A stretch of DNA of 33,928 nucleotides from positions 1-33,928 of the forward strand of contig URJS01000016.1 in assembly GCA_900548205.1 (NCBI GenBank). The letters are read 5' to 3'. Positions 24,272 to 32,302 of this stretch are shown piece by piece. The first letter of the stretch is position 1, and every line of letters starts with the position of its first letter. This stretch comes from an uncultured Roseburia sp. (GTDB taxonomy: Bacteria > Bacillota > Clostridia > Lachnospirales > Lachnospiraceae). Made by a program: the position numbers and the translations under genes. Below the pieces are notes generated by a model. That model did no database searches. It worked only from the letters and a program-made list of their open reading frames with translations, and was not told the DNA's origin.

Positions 24272-25878
24272 TTCTGCTCCAACTGACTGATCTTATATTT
24301 GGATGGACTGACGCCAAACCGCTTCTTAAACACATAGCTGAAATAATTAGGGTCCAGATAACCGACCTTCTCCGCGATCACATACGTTTTTTCGTTCTGC
24401 GTCAGCAAAAGCTCCACCGCCGTCTCCATACGGTAATCCGTAAGGTATTGGATAAACGTCTTTCCCGTTTCCTTCTTAAATACCGTAGAAAAATACGCCG
24501 CGCTGACGTTTAAATGACCGCAGAGCGTCTCAATACTCAGATCCGAATCCGCATAATGCTCCTTTACATATTCCTTCGCCCGCGTGACGAAGGATTTCGT
24601 CGTATCGGAGCGCTCGCTTGAAACCTGACGCTGCATCTTTAAACAATTGTCCTCAAGCCAGCTGCCAAGCGCCTCCGGTGATTCCAGCTGCAGCGCCTGC
24701 GTATATACATCCTCGTCCTCCCCAAAGATCGCCTCAAGGTTCATCCGGTGATTTGCACCGAAGCGGAAGATCTCCGTGATCAGCTCCATGATCAAAATCC
24801 TGTATTTTTGCAGCGACATTTTGTTTCCTGCCAGCTTCTCCGTAAATTCACCGATTGCTGCAAGCAGCGGCTCGCTCCCGCCCATCTTGATCTTTTTTAA
24901 GATTTTCTGGATGTAAGGCTCCTCCCATGATAGATCGTTATGCTCCTGTGGCTCCATCTCCGCTATGTTGATCGCTCTTGTATTTCCGTATAACACCCGA
25001 TAGGACACAGCATTTTTCGCTCCCTGATAGGACGCAGCAAGCTCACCCGGCCTCTTGCAGCCAGACCCGACGCCCGCGGTCACGCACGCGTTGCAGACAC
25101 GCTTTGCCAGCTTGCAAAGCGCATCCATCCTGTCTGTAAATCTGGCAAGATTTGCCTCCGCAAGCTGTGTAATGACGATCACATCCCCCAGATAAGTGAC
25201 AATGCGGCTGTCCCACTCCCCGGTCAACTGCTCCTCCGCAAGCTTTCGCACGGACATCGTCAAAAGAAACGGGTCAAGCTGCTGCTCACATCCCTCCGCC
25301 GTCGTACTGATATGCAGCACACTCACCACATAATAAGGACCCTTTAGGGCAATCTGGTAATTCTTCGCATAATTTTCAATTTCAGCTTCGGGAATCCTCC
25401 CGTCCAGCAGCGATGTATAAAAATTCTCCTGCAGCAGCGGCAGACTTTCCAGATAATATTCGCGCAGCTTATCAATATTGCGCTTCTCGTCCAGCTCCTT
25501 ATCAAGATTTGACTTGATCCGCTCAAATACCTCTCTAAGCTCGCCGGAATGAATGGGCTTTAGGATATATTCCTCCGCCTCAATCTTGATCGCCTCTTTT
25601 GCATACTCGAATTCGTCAAAGCCCGAAAAAATGATCACTTTGATCTTTTCATAATTTTCCTTCAGCCTGCGGCAGAGCGTTAAGCCGTCCATATACGGCA
25701 TCTTAATGTCCGTCATGACAACGTCGATCTGCAGCTCCTCCGCAAGCTCCAGCGCCTCTACGCCGTTCCTTGCATAGCCCGCAATGCGAAACCCCATTGT
25801 CTCCCAATCGAGTTTTTTCATAATGACCTGATAGACTTCCTCCTCGTCGTCCACCAGCAATACGGAATACTGATCCAT
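24268..25878 (-). CDS. Response regulator with AraC-type DNA-binding domain, YesN family
   Basis: The 536-residue regulator has an N-terminal receiver domain: acidic pair Asp10-Asp11, phospho-acceptor Asp57 in VVMTDIKMP, Ser in IIFSGFDEF, and Lys in YILKPIHSGEL. A long middle region (about 135-420) shows no named domain except features common to YesN proteins. The C-terminal AraC helix-turn-helix pair (about 435-532) contains SIETLCGHLNVSAAYFSTVFKK and the second signature VAEKVGYLDPNYFSYVFKKRFGVSPSKY. Its TGA overlaps the TTG start of the kinase. The direct repeats upstream of mglB are the most likely target. Confidence 0.94.
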   Translation of the reverse strand: MDQYSVLLVDDEEEVYQVIMKKLDWETMGFRIAGYARNGVEALELAEELQIDVVMTDIKMPYMDGLTLCRRLKENYEKIKVIIFSGFDEFEYAKEAIKIEAEEYILKPIHSGELREVFERIKSNLDKELDEKRNIDKLREYYLESLPLLQENFYTSLLDGRIPEAEIENYAKNYQIALKGPYYVVSVLHISTTAEGCEQQLDPFLLTMSVRKLAEEQLTGEWDSRIVTYLGDVIVITQLAEANLARFTDRMDALCKLAKRVCNACVTAGVGSGCKRPGELAASYQGAKNAVSYRVLYGNTRAINIAEMEPQEHNDLSWEEPYIQKILKKIKMGGSEPLLAAIGEFTEKLAGNKMSLQKYRILIMELITEIFRFGANHRMNLEAIFGEDEDVYTQALQLESPEALGSWLEDNCLKMQRQVSSERSDTTKSFVTRAKEYVKEHYADSDLSIETLCGHLNVSAAYFSTVFKKETGKTFIQYLTDYRMETAVELLLTQNEKTYVIAEKVGYLDPNYFSYVFKKRFGVSPSKYKISQLEQN

Positions 25879-25917
25879 TCTTATTTCTCACTCTCCCGAC
25901 GCCCCTGCCGCTGGCAG

Positions 25918-26223
25918 CTATGCGCCATATTTTTTGTCCATACGTTTCCACAGCACTGCCATAATGACCGTGCACAGCACGATCTCTGCAAGCGCCGCAT
26001 AAATGTTCACAAACGTAAGCGCCGCCATGCCAAGCGTTCCCGCTCCAAAAAATAAGATGAGCTTTCCGCCCGCGATCGCATATGCCTTCTCATCCTTCAC
26101 CGGAGGCTTATCCTTTCCGCGAATCGAGCCTACATCATGCAGGATCAAAAGACGCATTCCATAATAAACACAAACAACAAAGATCAAAAGCTGGATTCCC
26201 ACCTGTTCCAAAATCGGCTCCAT
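25918..26223 (-). CDS. Small membrane protein of 101 residues, function unknown
   Basis: ATG 26223 is preceded by GGAGG at 9 bases; the TTG six bases upstream is too close to it. Three hydrophobic segments are visible (about 10-28, 53-72 and 76-92), separated by a charged loop (GKDKPPVKDEKAY), and a basic end (WKRMDKKYG). This suggests a three-helix membrane protein with no enzymatic motif. It is the first gene behind the sensor-operon promoter, 39 bp before the yesN-like gene. Position suggests a link with the kinase or signal uptake, but the sequence does not show what it does. Confidence 0.78.
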   Translation of the reverse strand: MEPILEQVGIQLLIFVVCVYYGMRLLILHDVGSIRGKDKPPVKDEKAYAIAGGKLILFFGAGTLGMAALTFVNIYAALAEIVLCTVIMAVLWKRMDKKYGA

Positions 26224-26275
26224 AGACAATTACCTCCACGTTTACAAATCATAAAAATATTTCTGTTATGTACTG

Positions 26276-26304
26276 ATTATAACATCCTGCCAATATTGCC
26301 ACAA
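26276..26304 (-). promoter_or_regulatory. Promoter of the sensor operon
   Basis: On the minus strand TTGTGG (26304-26299) and a perfect -10 TATAAT (26281-26276) are 17 bp apart, about 53 bp before the ATG at 26223. The spacer contains an imperfect inverted repeat (TGGCAATATTGGCA), a possible operator. The mglB direct repeats are absent here. Confidence 0.65.
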
Positions 26305-26349
26305 TAAAAAATCATTTTGTTTTCAAAGAACAAAAGTTCCTACCAAGCG

Positions 26350-26388
26350 AAAAAAAATAACTTGCAAAAAGCAAGCTATTTTTTCCGA
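26350..26388 (-). terminator. Terminator at the end of the man PTS operon
   Basis: On the minus strand AATAGCTTGC, loop TTTTT, GCAAGTTATT, followed by a run of T. The first stem arm contains the TAG stop codon (26378-26376) of the DUF956 gene. The plus strand also has a T-run, so the terminator can work in both directions. It separates the man operon from the sensor operon. Confidence 0.85.
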
Positions 26389-26747
26389 AACAACCTTTTT
26401 ATTCCTCTTTTTATCACGTCAAAAAAATTCAATGATCTCAAAAGCTTATCCTCGCTGACATATTTCTTTACTTCTCTTAAGGTTTTTATATTATCTCTTG
26501 TGGAAAATGTAAAATGCATGTTGTTTTTTGTGAATATCACAAAGCGAGAAATTTTTTTGTTAAAAAGAACCGACGCCTCAATACGATCAATTTCTTCGTA
26601 TGGAATCTGAATGAAGTCCTGAACGTTCTTTTCATTATAAAACTCAAAAGCCTTATCTCCGATCATGACATCCCCGTAGGTGGTAAGCCCCATCATAGAG
26701 GTTGCCTTGATCGTAAAATCCACTTTTGTATTTTGTGATTGTGCCAT
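26376..26747 (-). CDS. manO: DUF956 protein of the mannose PTS
   Basis: From ATG 26747 (RBS GGGGG at 8 bases) the 123-residue protein matches DUF956, which is nearly always linked to mannose-class PTS operons in Firmicutes (called ManO). Visible features are KATSMMGLTTYGDVMIGDKAFEFY, followed by FIQIPYEEIDRIEASV, FNKKISRFVIFTKNN, FTFSTRDN and a basic C-terminus (IKRGIKRLFRKK). The fold resembles a GRAM/PH-like domain and no catalytic residues are seen; a modulatory role in the PTS is known only by association. It is the last gene of the operon, 58 bp after manZ with a hairpin in between. Its DNA is visibly more AT-rich than its neighbours. Confidence 0.9.
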   Translation of the reverse strand: MAQSQNTKVDFTIKATSMMGLTTYGDVMIGDKAFEFYNEKNVQDFIQIPYEEIDRIEASVLFNKKISRFVIFTKNNMHFTFSTRDNIKTLREVKKYVSEDKLLRSLNFFDVIKRGIKRLFRKK

Positions 26748-26766
26748 AACTTTTACCCCCATTAAG

Positions 26767-26791
26767 AAAAGGCCGGGGCTTCCGACCTTTT
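26767..26791 (-). terminator. Hairpin between manZ and the DUF956 gene
   Basis: AAAAGGTCGG and CCGGCCTTTT form a 10-bp stem (one G-U pair) around a 5-base loop on the minus strand, followed by CTTAATG. The T-run is short, so this may be a partial terminator or an mRNA-stabilising element that lowers DUF956 expression relative to ManXYZ. Confidence 0.6.
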
Positions 26792-26805
26792 CCATTTCAT
26801 TCTTT

Positions 26806-27723
26806 TTACATAATCCCTGCCAGATGAGCAAGAATACCAACAACAAATAACGCAATAATGATAACGATCGGACTGACCTTCTTCTTTAACAGCCAGCAGC
26901 AAAGCAATGTGAGCAATAAGGCAGCAAGACCCGGAATCAGCTGATCCAAATTCGCCTGTAACGTAGTCTCTTTGATCTGATTTAAACCGGCAGCGCCAAG
27001 AGCGTTATATTGCTCCAGTGCAGCTTTGATGCCCGTCGCATCACCCGTGATGCCCGACCAGTCAATATAAGCGCCCGGCGCCTGCTCGACCGATGAGACA
27101 ACCGGCGTAAATTTGATATTTACCCAACGCTGAACCAGTCCGCCGATAATAAACATACCAAGTATGGACGCTCCCTGCGTGATCTTTCCAAGTAATCCAC
27201 CGGATAAGTCCTTTGTGATCTCTGTCCCAACCTTATAACCAAATTCCTGCGTATACCAGATAAACGCAAAACGGATCACATTCCAAGCAACAAAAAATAG
27301 GATTGGTCCCATAATGCTTCCCGAAAGCGCTAAAGACGCTCCCATCGCACCAAGGATCGGTCTTAATGTAAACCAGAAAGCAGGATCGCCGATACCCGCC
27401 AAAGGTCCCATCATACCAACCTTCACGCCCTGAATTGCCTCGTCATCAATTTTCACGCCATTTGCCCGATCCTCTTCCAGCGCCAGCGTTACACCGGCAA
27501 CCGGAGCTGATACATAAGGATGCGTGTTATAAAATGCCATATGACGTTTCAATGCGGCAATCTGATCTTCTTTGTTTGGATAAAGACGTTTGATGGCCGG
27601 AATCATGGAATAACACCAGCCGCCGTTTTGCATCCGTTCATAATTCCATGAGCCTTGCAGGAATTGATGACGAAACGCTACAGAAAAGCGATCTTTTTTC
27701 GTTAATTGAATCTTTTCAGCCAC
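26806..27723 (-). CDS. manZ: PTS mannose-family transporter subunit IID
   Basis: IID is one of the two membrane subunits of the mannose-class phosphotransferase system. Start is GTG 27723 (305 residues), eight bases after AAGGAGG. The family pattern is clear: KKDRFSVAFRHQFLQGSWNYERMQNGGWCYSMIPAI, written in pieces here as RHQFLQGSWNYERMQ and GWCYSMIPAI. FYNTHPYVSAPVAGVTLALEE, VGMMGPLAGIGDPAFWFTLRPI and hydrophobic segments at the C-terminus (about 265-303) follow. It is 23 bp after manY. Substrate could be mannose, glucose or another hexose or hexosamine. Confidence 0.94.
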   Translation of the reverse strand: MAEKIQLTKKDRFSVAFRHQFLQGSWNYERMQNGGWCYSMIPAIKRLYPNKEDQIAALKRHMAFYNTHPYVSAPVAGVTLALEEDRANGVKIDDEAIQGVKVGMMGPLAGIGDPAFWFTLRPILGAMGASLALSGSIMGPILFFVAWNVIRFAFIWYTQEFGYKVGTEITKDLSGGLLGKITQGASILGMFIIGGLVQRWVNIKFTPVVSSVEQAPGAYIDWSGITGDATGIKAALEQYNALGAAGLNQIKETTLQANLDQLIPGLAALLLTLLCCWLLKKKVSPIVIIIALFVVGILAHLAGIM

Positions 27724-27746
27724 TATGACAACCTCCTTCCACAAGC

Positions 27747-28553
27747 TTAGTAATCATTTAAAATATCGCCTAACGGGTCGCCCGAACCGGCATTTCCATT
27801 AGATCCTCCGCTTTCTTTCAGCCCCAGATATATCAATGCAATAGCAACGCCGATGACACCCAACCCGATCAATGTGATCTGAGAGATGCAGGCAAGCACA
27901 AACCCCAGCGCAAAGAACGGCCACGTTTCCTTTGTTGCCATCATATTGATAACCATTGCATAACCAACCGCGGCAACCATTCCTCCGCCAATGCTCATAC
28001 CATCGGCGAGCCATGTGGGCATCGCTTCCAGCGCTCCCTGTACAGCGCCTGCCGGAATATAGCATAATGCGATTGCCGGAATTGCAATACGAACGCCCTG
28101 CATCAGGATCGCAATCATCTGCCACATTTCAATGCCTTTGAAATTACCTTTTTCGGCAGCTCTGTCCATGAAATGCACGATCGGGATCGCCAATGTACGG
28201 CAAATCATCGTTAAGAATAAGCCGGCTACTGATAATGGGATCGCAACTGCGATCGCACTTGTGATAACTGCCGATGAATCTGTTGCCCCGCCAAGTCCTT
28301 TTACCATGATAATAGCGCTGGCAACGGAGGCAAGCGCCGCATCCGGTGCGATGGCAGCGCCAACATTTGCCCAGCCAAGCGCAATCATCTGAAGTGAACC
28401 GCCTAAAATGATGCCTTCTTTTAAATATCCACTTACTAAACCAATCAACGTACACGCAACAATTGGCTGATGAAACTGAAATTGGTCGAGAACACCCTCC
28501 ATACCAGCCAGAAGGGCGATAACCACAATCAGTAAAATAGTAATTACAGACAT
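27747..28553 (-). CDS. manY: PTS mannose-family transporter subunit IIC
   Basis: The 268-residue polytopic subunit forms the translocation channel with IID. Family landmarks are ALLAGMEGVLDQFQFHQPIVACTLIGL, read here as GMEGVLDQFQFHQP, then GLVSGYLKEGIILGGSLQM, IALGWANVGAAIAPDAALASV and repeated hydrophobic helices. The C-terminal tail is short, acidic and Gly/Ser-rich (SGGSNGNAGSGDPLGD). RBS AGGAGG precedes the start. It lies 26 bp after manX and 23 bp before manZ. Confidence 0.95.
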   Translation of the reverse strand: MSVITILLIVVIALLAGMEGVLDQFQFHQPIVACTLIGLVSGYLKEGIILGGSLQMIALGWANVGAAIAPDAALASVASAIIMVKGLGGATDSSAVITSAIAVAIPLSVAGLFLTMICRTLAIPIVHFMDRAAEKGNFKGIEMWQMIAILMQGVRIAIPAIALCYIPAGAVQGALEAMPTWLADGMSIGGGMVAAVGYAMVINMMATKETWPFFALGFVLACISQITLIGLGVIGVAIALIYLGLKESGGSNGNAGSGDPLGDILNDY

Positions 28554-28579
28554 ATGATTTCCTCCTAAAATTCCATGTA

Positions 28580-29560
28580 TTATGGCAATTCCGCTTTTGC
28601 CTTTTTCAACAAATCTTCGATATGCTCAGGAGAATCTGCCGGCACCTTACGAACATCAAATTTAATTCCTTTTGCCATAAGCTTTTCGATGGTTTCAACA
28701 TCATCCTGATCCATCGCAACAGACCTTGAACATACAACCTTACCAACCGAATGAGCCATTGATCCAAGGTTAAGCTCTTTAATATCCACACCGCCTTCAA
28801 TAGCACGCAATGCATCCTGCGGCGTTTCAAACAACAGCAATGCCTTCGTCGCGCCAAAACGAACATCCTTGGCAACCTGGATCATTTTAGCAACAGGAAC
28901 AACATTCGCCTTCACTCCCGGGGGCGCTGCCTGTTCGATCATACTCTTTCTTAACTCATCTTTGCTTACTGCATCAGATACGACAATGATCCGTGTCGGT
29001 GAAACAGCCTTTGTCCATGCCGTCGCAACCTGCCCGTGAAGGAGACGCGTATCAATACGCGCTAATACATATTTGATCTTTCCGTCTCCTAAGACTGTCC
29101 CCTCCGGAATAGCTCCTTTTGAGGCGTCAGTCATAGCTTCCTTTTCAGGCTTTGGGGCTTCTAATGTTTCGGGGAGTACCTTTACGCCGTCTCTTGCTTC
29201 CGCAAGTACATAAGCGGCAATTTCATGTGCTGTATCCATCGACATTCTTGCACCGTAGGTTTCGATGAGCATCGGCAGATTCAACCCTGTTATGATCGCC
29301 CATTTGTTTTCATGCCCGGAAATCAGACTGTTTGCCTGATTAAAAGGTGTTCCTCCCCAAATGTCAACCAAAAACAGGATTTCGTCCTGATTTTCAAAAG
29401 AAGCGATTGCAGCCTCCATTTTTGCCTTAATGTCTTCAGGACCTTCACTGGGCATCAATGTACAAGCCACGCACTCTTGCTGCTCTCCAAAAATCATTTC
29501 GCCAGACTGTAAGATACCATGCGCAAATTCACCATGACTGGCAATGATAATTCCTACCAT
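28580..29560 (-). CDS. manX: PTS mannose-family transporter subunit IIAB
   Basis: The 326-residue cytoplasmic phosphotransfer protein fuses IIA and IIB. IIA (about 1-125) begins MVGIIIASHGEFAHG with phospho-accepting His9 and has VDIWGGTPFNQA. A Pro/Glu/Lys linker (about 127-160) follows. IIB (about 162-326) contains YVLARIDTRLLHGQVATAW with the second phospho-His at 175. Phosphate passes from HPr to His9, then His175, then the incoming sugar. RBS GAGAGGAAG. It follows mglC by 61 bp. Confidence 0.95.
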   Translation of the reverse strand: MVGIIIASHGEFAHGILQSGEMIFGEQQECVACTLMPSEGPEDIKAKMEAAIASFENQDEILFLVDIWGGTPFNQANSLISGHENKWAIITGLNLPMLIETYGARMSMDTAHEIAAYVLAEARDGVKVLPETLEAPKPEKEAMTDASKGAIPEGTVLGDGKIKYVLARIDTRLLHGQVATAWTKAVSPTRIIVVSDAVSKDELRKSMIEQAAPPGVKANVVPVAKMIQVAKDVRFGATKALLLFETPQDALRAIEGGVDIKELNLGSMAHSVGKVVCSRSVAMDQDDVETIEKLMAKGIKFDVRKVPADSPEHIEDLLKKAKAELP

Positions 29561-29586
29561 CTTTTTTCTTCCTCTCTATAAAATGC

Positions 29587-29614
29587 CTTATAGGCTGACT
29601 AAACATTCTTCCAA
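29587..29614 (-). promoter_or_regulatory. Possible promoter of the man PTS operon
   Basis: In the 61-bp gap after mglC the minus strand has TTGGAA (29614-29609), a 16-bp spacer and TATAAG (29592-29587). The boxes are modest and the -10 lies within a small inverted repeat (GCCTATAAGGC). No terminator separates mglC from manX, so read-through from mglB remains possible. No sigma-54 -24/-12 site is seen. Confidence 0.4.
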
Positions 29615-29621
29615 CCACTTT

Positions 29622-30611
29622 TTATTTCTTTGCTATATACTTTCTGATATCCAGAGAAATTGCAATAAAGATTACGATACCAATTGCGATCCACTGTGCA
29701 TTCGCATCCATACCCAGATACTGCAGTGCAACCTTCAAAAGCTCAAAGACTGCAACACCGATGATCGCTGAAGATACGCGTCCGCGTCCGCCGGTTACGG
29801 ATACACCGCCGATCGTACATGCCGCGATCGCCTCCATCTCATAGCCGTATCCAAGCTGTACGGACGCTCCGCCTGATTTTGCACCGAGCATAAAACCCGC
29901 AAGACCGTACATTGCAGCTGCCTTCATATAGATCAAGATCAAGGTTTTCTTTACCGGAACACCTGCAACCTCAGCTGCCTGCGGGTTTCCTCCGATTGCG
30001 TACATATATTTTCCATGACGTGTCATGTTAAAGATAAACCATGTGATCGCTGCCACAATAATCGCGATCCAGATCAGATAATTGATGCCTAAGAATTTCC
30101 CGGAAGCTACATTAGTGTACTCCTTCACATAGCCGCCAAGCGGTGTCGCATTTGTATAAATCATACAAATACCGTATACGATCTCCATCATCGCCAGTGT
30201 TGCAATAAATGGAGGCACGCTTAAGTGTGCGATAAAAAATCCTGTCACGGCTCCAAACGCTGCACAGATCAGCATTACGATGATCGCTACCACAAACACG
30301 TTCATCGGCTCTTTGTCCGGGAAAAACTTACCGGAATAATCCATACGCTGCAGCAGCGTACCGGCGATACAGCCGCCAAAGCCGATCATACGTCCTGCCG
30401 ACAGATCGCAGCCTGCCGTGATAACGCAGCCTGCAATACCAAGCGCGATCACAAGACGCGGGCTCATATTCATAAGAATGTTCATCAGGTTATTGCTTGT
30501 AAAGAAGTTATCCGAGGTAAAGCCTGTGAACAATACCAGTATAAGCATTACCATGATGACTCCGTTATTGATCAAAAAATCATTGATCTTCTGCTGTCTT
30601 GTCTTTTCCAT
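29622..30611 (-). CDS. mglC: Galactose/methyl-galactoside ABC transporter permease
   Basis: The 329-residue permease belongs to the BPD_transp_2/RbsC group and is very close in pattern to MglC: VIALGIAGCVITAGCDLSAGRMIGFGGC, cited in part as GCVITAGCDLSAGR. YAIGGNPQAAEVAGVPV, the coupling-region motif for the ATPase, also fits, as do GCTIGG-type residues in IAACTIGGVSVTGGRG and a run of eight to ten hydrophobic segments. RBS AGGAGG. It lies 19 bp after mglA. Confidence 0.94.
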   Translation of the reverse strand: MEKTRQQKINDFLINNGVIMVMLILVLFTGFTSDNFFTSNNLMNILMNMSPRLVIALGIAGCVITAGCDLSAGRMIGFGGCIAGTLLQRMDYSGKFFPDKEPMNVFVVAIIVMLICAAFGAVTGFFIAHLSVPPFIATLAMMEIVYGICMIYTNATPLGGYVKEYTNVASGKFLGINYLIWIAIIVAAITWFIFNMTRHGKYMYAIGGNPQAAEVAGVPVKKTLILIYMKAAAMYGLAGFMLGAKSGGASVQLGYGYEMEAIAACTIGGVSVTGGRGRVSSAIIGVAVFELLKVALQYLGMDANAQWIAIGIVIFIAISLDIRKYIAKK

Positions 30612-30629
30612 TTTCTTTTCCTCCTACAA

Positions 30630-32138
30630 TCAGAATCTCGTTGCAAGACTCATCACTCTTGCCTGTGTCATCTCCTCCGGCTGGTCAAGCTCTCCGGTCA
30701 GCTTACCGTTGCACATGACGCAGACCTTATCCGCCATGCCAAGAAGCTCTGACATCTCAGACGATATCATAATGATCGCCTTCCCCTGCTTTGCCAGATC
30801 CGCCATGATCTCGTAAATCTCATGCTTTGCTCCAACGTCAATTCCTCGTGTCGGCTCATCCATGATCAGTACCTCCGGATCATTTGCCAGCCATCTGGAT
30901 ACGATGACCTTCTGCTGGTTACCACCCGACAGATTGGAAATGTGCTCCTTCATATTCGGTGTTTTGATCCTAAGCTTTTTAATGCTGTCATCTACGACCT
31001 GATTGATCCTCTTATGGTCTAAGACTAAGCCCGCTTTCAGGTACTTGTTGTAGACAGACACGCCTACGTTATCCTTAATGGAAAGACAGCCAAAGATACC
31101 GTTTCCGCGCCGGTCCTCAGTGATCAATCCGATACCGGCATTCATCGCGTCGATCGGATGCTTGATCTTTACCTTCTTCCCGTGCATATAAATCTCGCCG
31201 GACGCAACGCCGCGGATACCGAAGATTCCCTCCATAAGCTCCGTTCTCTGCGCGCCGACCAGACCGCCAAAGCCCAATATCTCTCCCTTACGCAGCTGAA
31301 AGCTTACGTTTTGGAAGGAATTTGCATGAATGGAGGAAAGATTTTTCACCTCCATGATGACCTCTCCCGGCTTATTTTCCCTCTGCGGATAGATATTGGT
31401 CAGCTCACGTCCGACCATTTTTGCAATGATGTCGTCTGTCGTCATATCCGCCGCCGGCCATGTACCGACATAGGTACCGTCACGCATGATCGTGATGTCG
31501 TCGGCAATCTGCTTGATCTCATCCATCTTATGAGAAATATAGACCATCGCAACACCCTTATTCCGCAGGTCATTCATGATGCGGAACAGAGCCTCCACCT
31601 CATTGTCAGACAGCGACGAGGTCGGCTCGTCAAAGATCACGACCTTTGCCTGCTGGGAAACTGCCTTCGCAATCTCTACCGACTGCATCTGTCCGATCGA
31701 GAGCGAGCCAAGCTGTGCCTTCGGGTCAAAGTCCATCTTTACTTCCTTTAGCCACTTCTCCGTCTCCGCATACATCGTTTTGTGGTCGATCACCTTTAGC
31801 GGACCGAAATTTTTCGTCGGAAATCTTCCAAGATACAGATTCTCAGCAACGCTTCTTGCCGGAACAGGCTGCAGCTCCTGATGTACCATCGCAATTCCAT
31901 GCTTCATGGCTTCATCAGGATTGCCGATCTGAATCTTTTGCCCATCCAGATAAATCTCTCCCGCATCCATCTTATAGATACCAAACAGACATTTCATCAG
32001 GGTAGATTTCCCCGCGCCGTTCTCGCCCATCAGCGCATGCACGGTTCCCGGCCGCAGTGACAACTGTACATTATCAAGCGCCTTTACGCCGGGGAAGGAT
32101 TTGGAAATCCCCTTCAGCTCCAGTTTATACTCAGCCAT
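30630..32138 (-). CDS. mglA: Galactose/methyl-galactoside ABC transporter ATP-binding protein
   Basis: The 502-residue protein has two fused ABC domains, as in all sugar importers of this class. Domain 1 carries Walker A GENGAGKST (38-46), signature LSIGQMQ and Walker B VVIFDEPTSS. Domain 2 (about 255-500) has a degenerate Walker A region (GFGGLVGAQRTEL), signature LSGGNQQK and Walker B VLIMDEPTRGIDVGA. The degenerate second Walker A is normal for MglA/RbsA. The start follows GGAGGAG. A 164-bp gap with a strong hairpin separates it from mglB. Confidence 0.95.
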   Translation of the reverse strand: MAEYKLELKGISKSFPGVKALDNVQLSLRPGTVHALMGENGAGKSTLMKCLFGIYKMDAGEIYLDGQKIQIGNPDEAMKHGIAMVHQELQPVPARSVAENLYLGRFPTKNFGPLKVIDHKTMYAETEKWLKEVKMDFDPKAQLGSLSIGQMQSVEIAKAVSQQAKVVIFDEPTSSLSDNEVEALFRIMNDLRNKGVAMVYISHKMDEIKQIADDITIMRDGTYVGTWPAADMTTDDIIAKMVGRELTNIYPQRENKPGEVIMEVKNLSSIHANSFQNVSFQLRKGEILGFGGLVGAQRTELMEGIFGIRGVASGEIYMHGKKVKIKHPIDAMNAGIGLITEDRRGNGIFGCLSIKDNVGVSVYNKYLKAGLVLDHKRINQVVDDSIKKLRIKTPNMKEHISNLSGGNQQKVIVSRWLANDPEVLIMDEPTRGIDVGAKHEIYEIMADLAKQGKAIIMISSEMSELLGMADKVCVMCNGKLTGELDQPEEMTQARVMSLATRF

Positions 32139-32242
32139 CTTTCTCCTCCTCTTATTTGCTCTTTATACTGATACAGGCTTTTGCCTGTGTTCTGTCAAAT
32201 TCATTTCTGCCTTTTGCAGACCATAGTTTCCCTCAAAAGGAA

Positions 32243-32267
32243 TGCGGGTGCCGCCACGACACCCGCA
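32243..32267 (-). terminator. Intercistronic hairpin between mglB and mglA
   Basis: On the minus strand TGCGGGTG pairs with CACCCGCA (32267-32260 with 32250-32243) around a 9-base loop. It lies 36 bp after the mglB stop and is followed by TTCCTTTT rather than a full T-run. Such stems after binding-protein genes usually stabilise the upstream message and partly stop transcription, giving more MglB than MglAC. The rest of the 32139-32302 gap shows no gene. Confidence 0.7.
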
Positions 32268-32302
32268 CTGCTATCACTCTGCCCTTAACGGTTCTTACAC
32301 CA

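Noticed and set aside
31158..31751. Plus-strand open frame of 197 codons
   Set aside because: Antisense to mglA, no RBS.
32243..32267. Full terminator after mglB that would separate mglB from mglAC
   Set aside because: The T-run is interrupted and no promoter is evident before mglA, so an intercistronic stabilising stem fits better.
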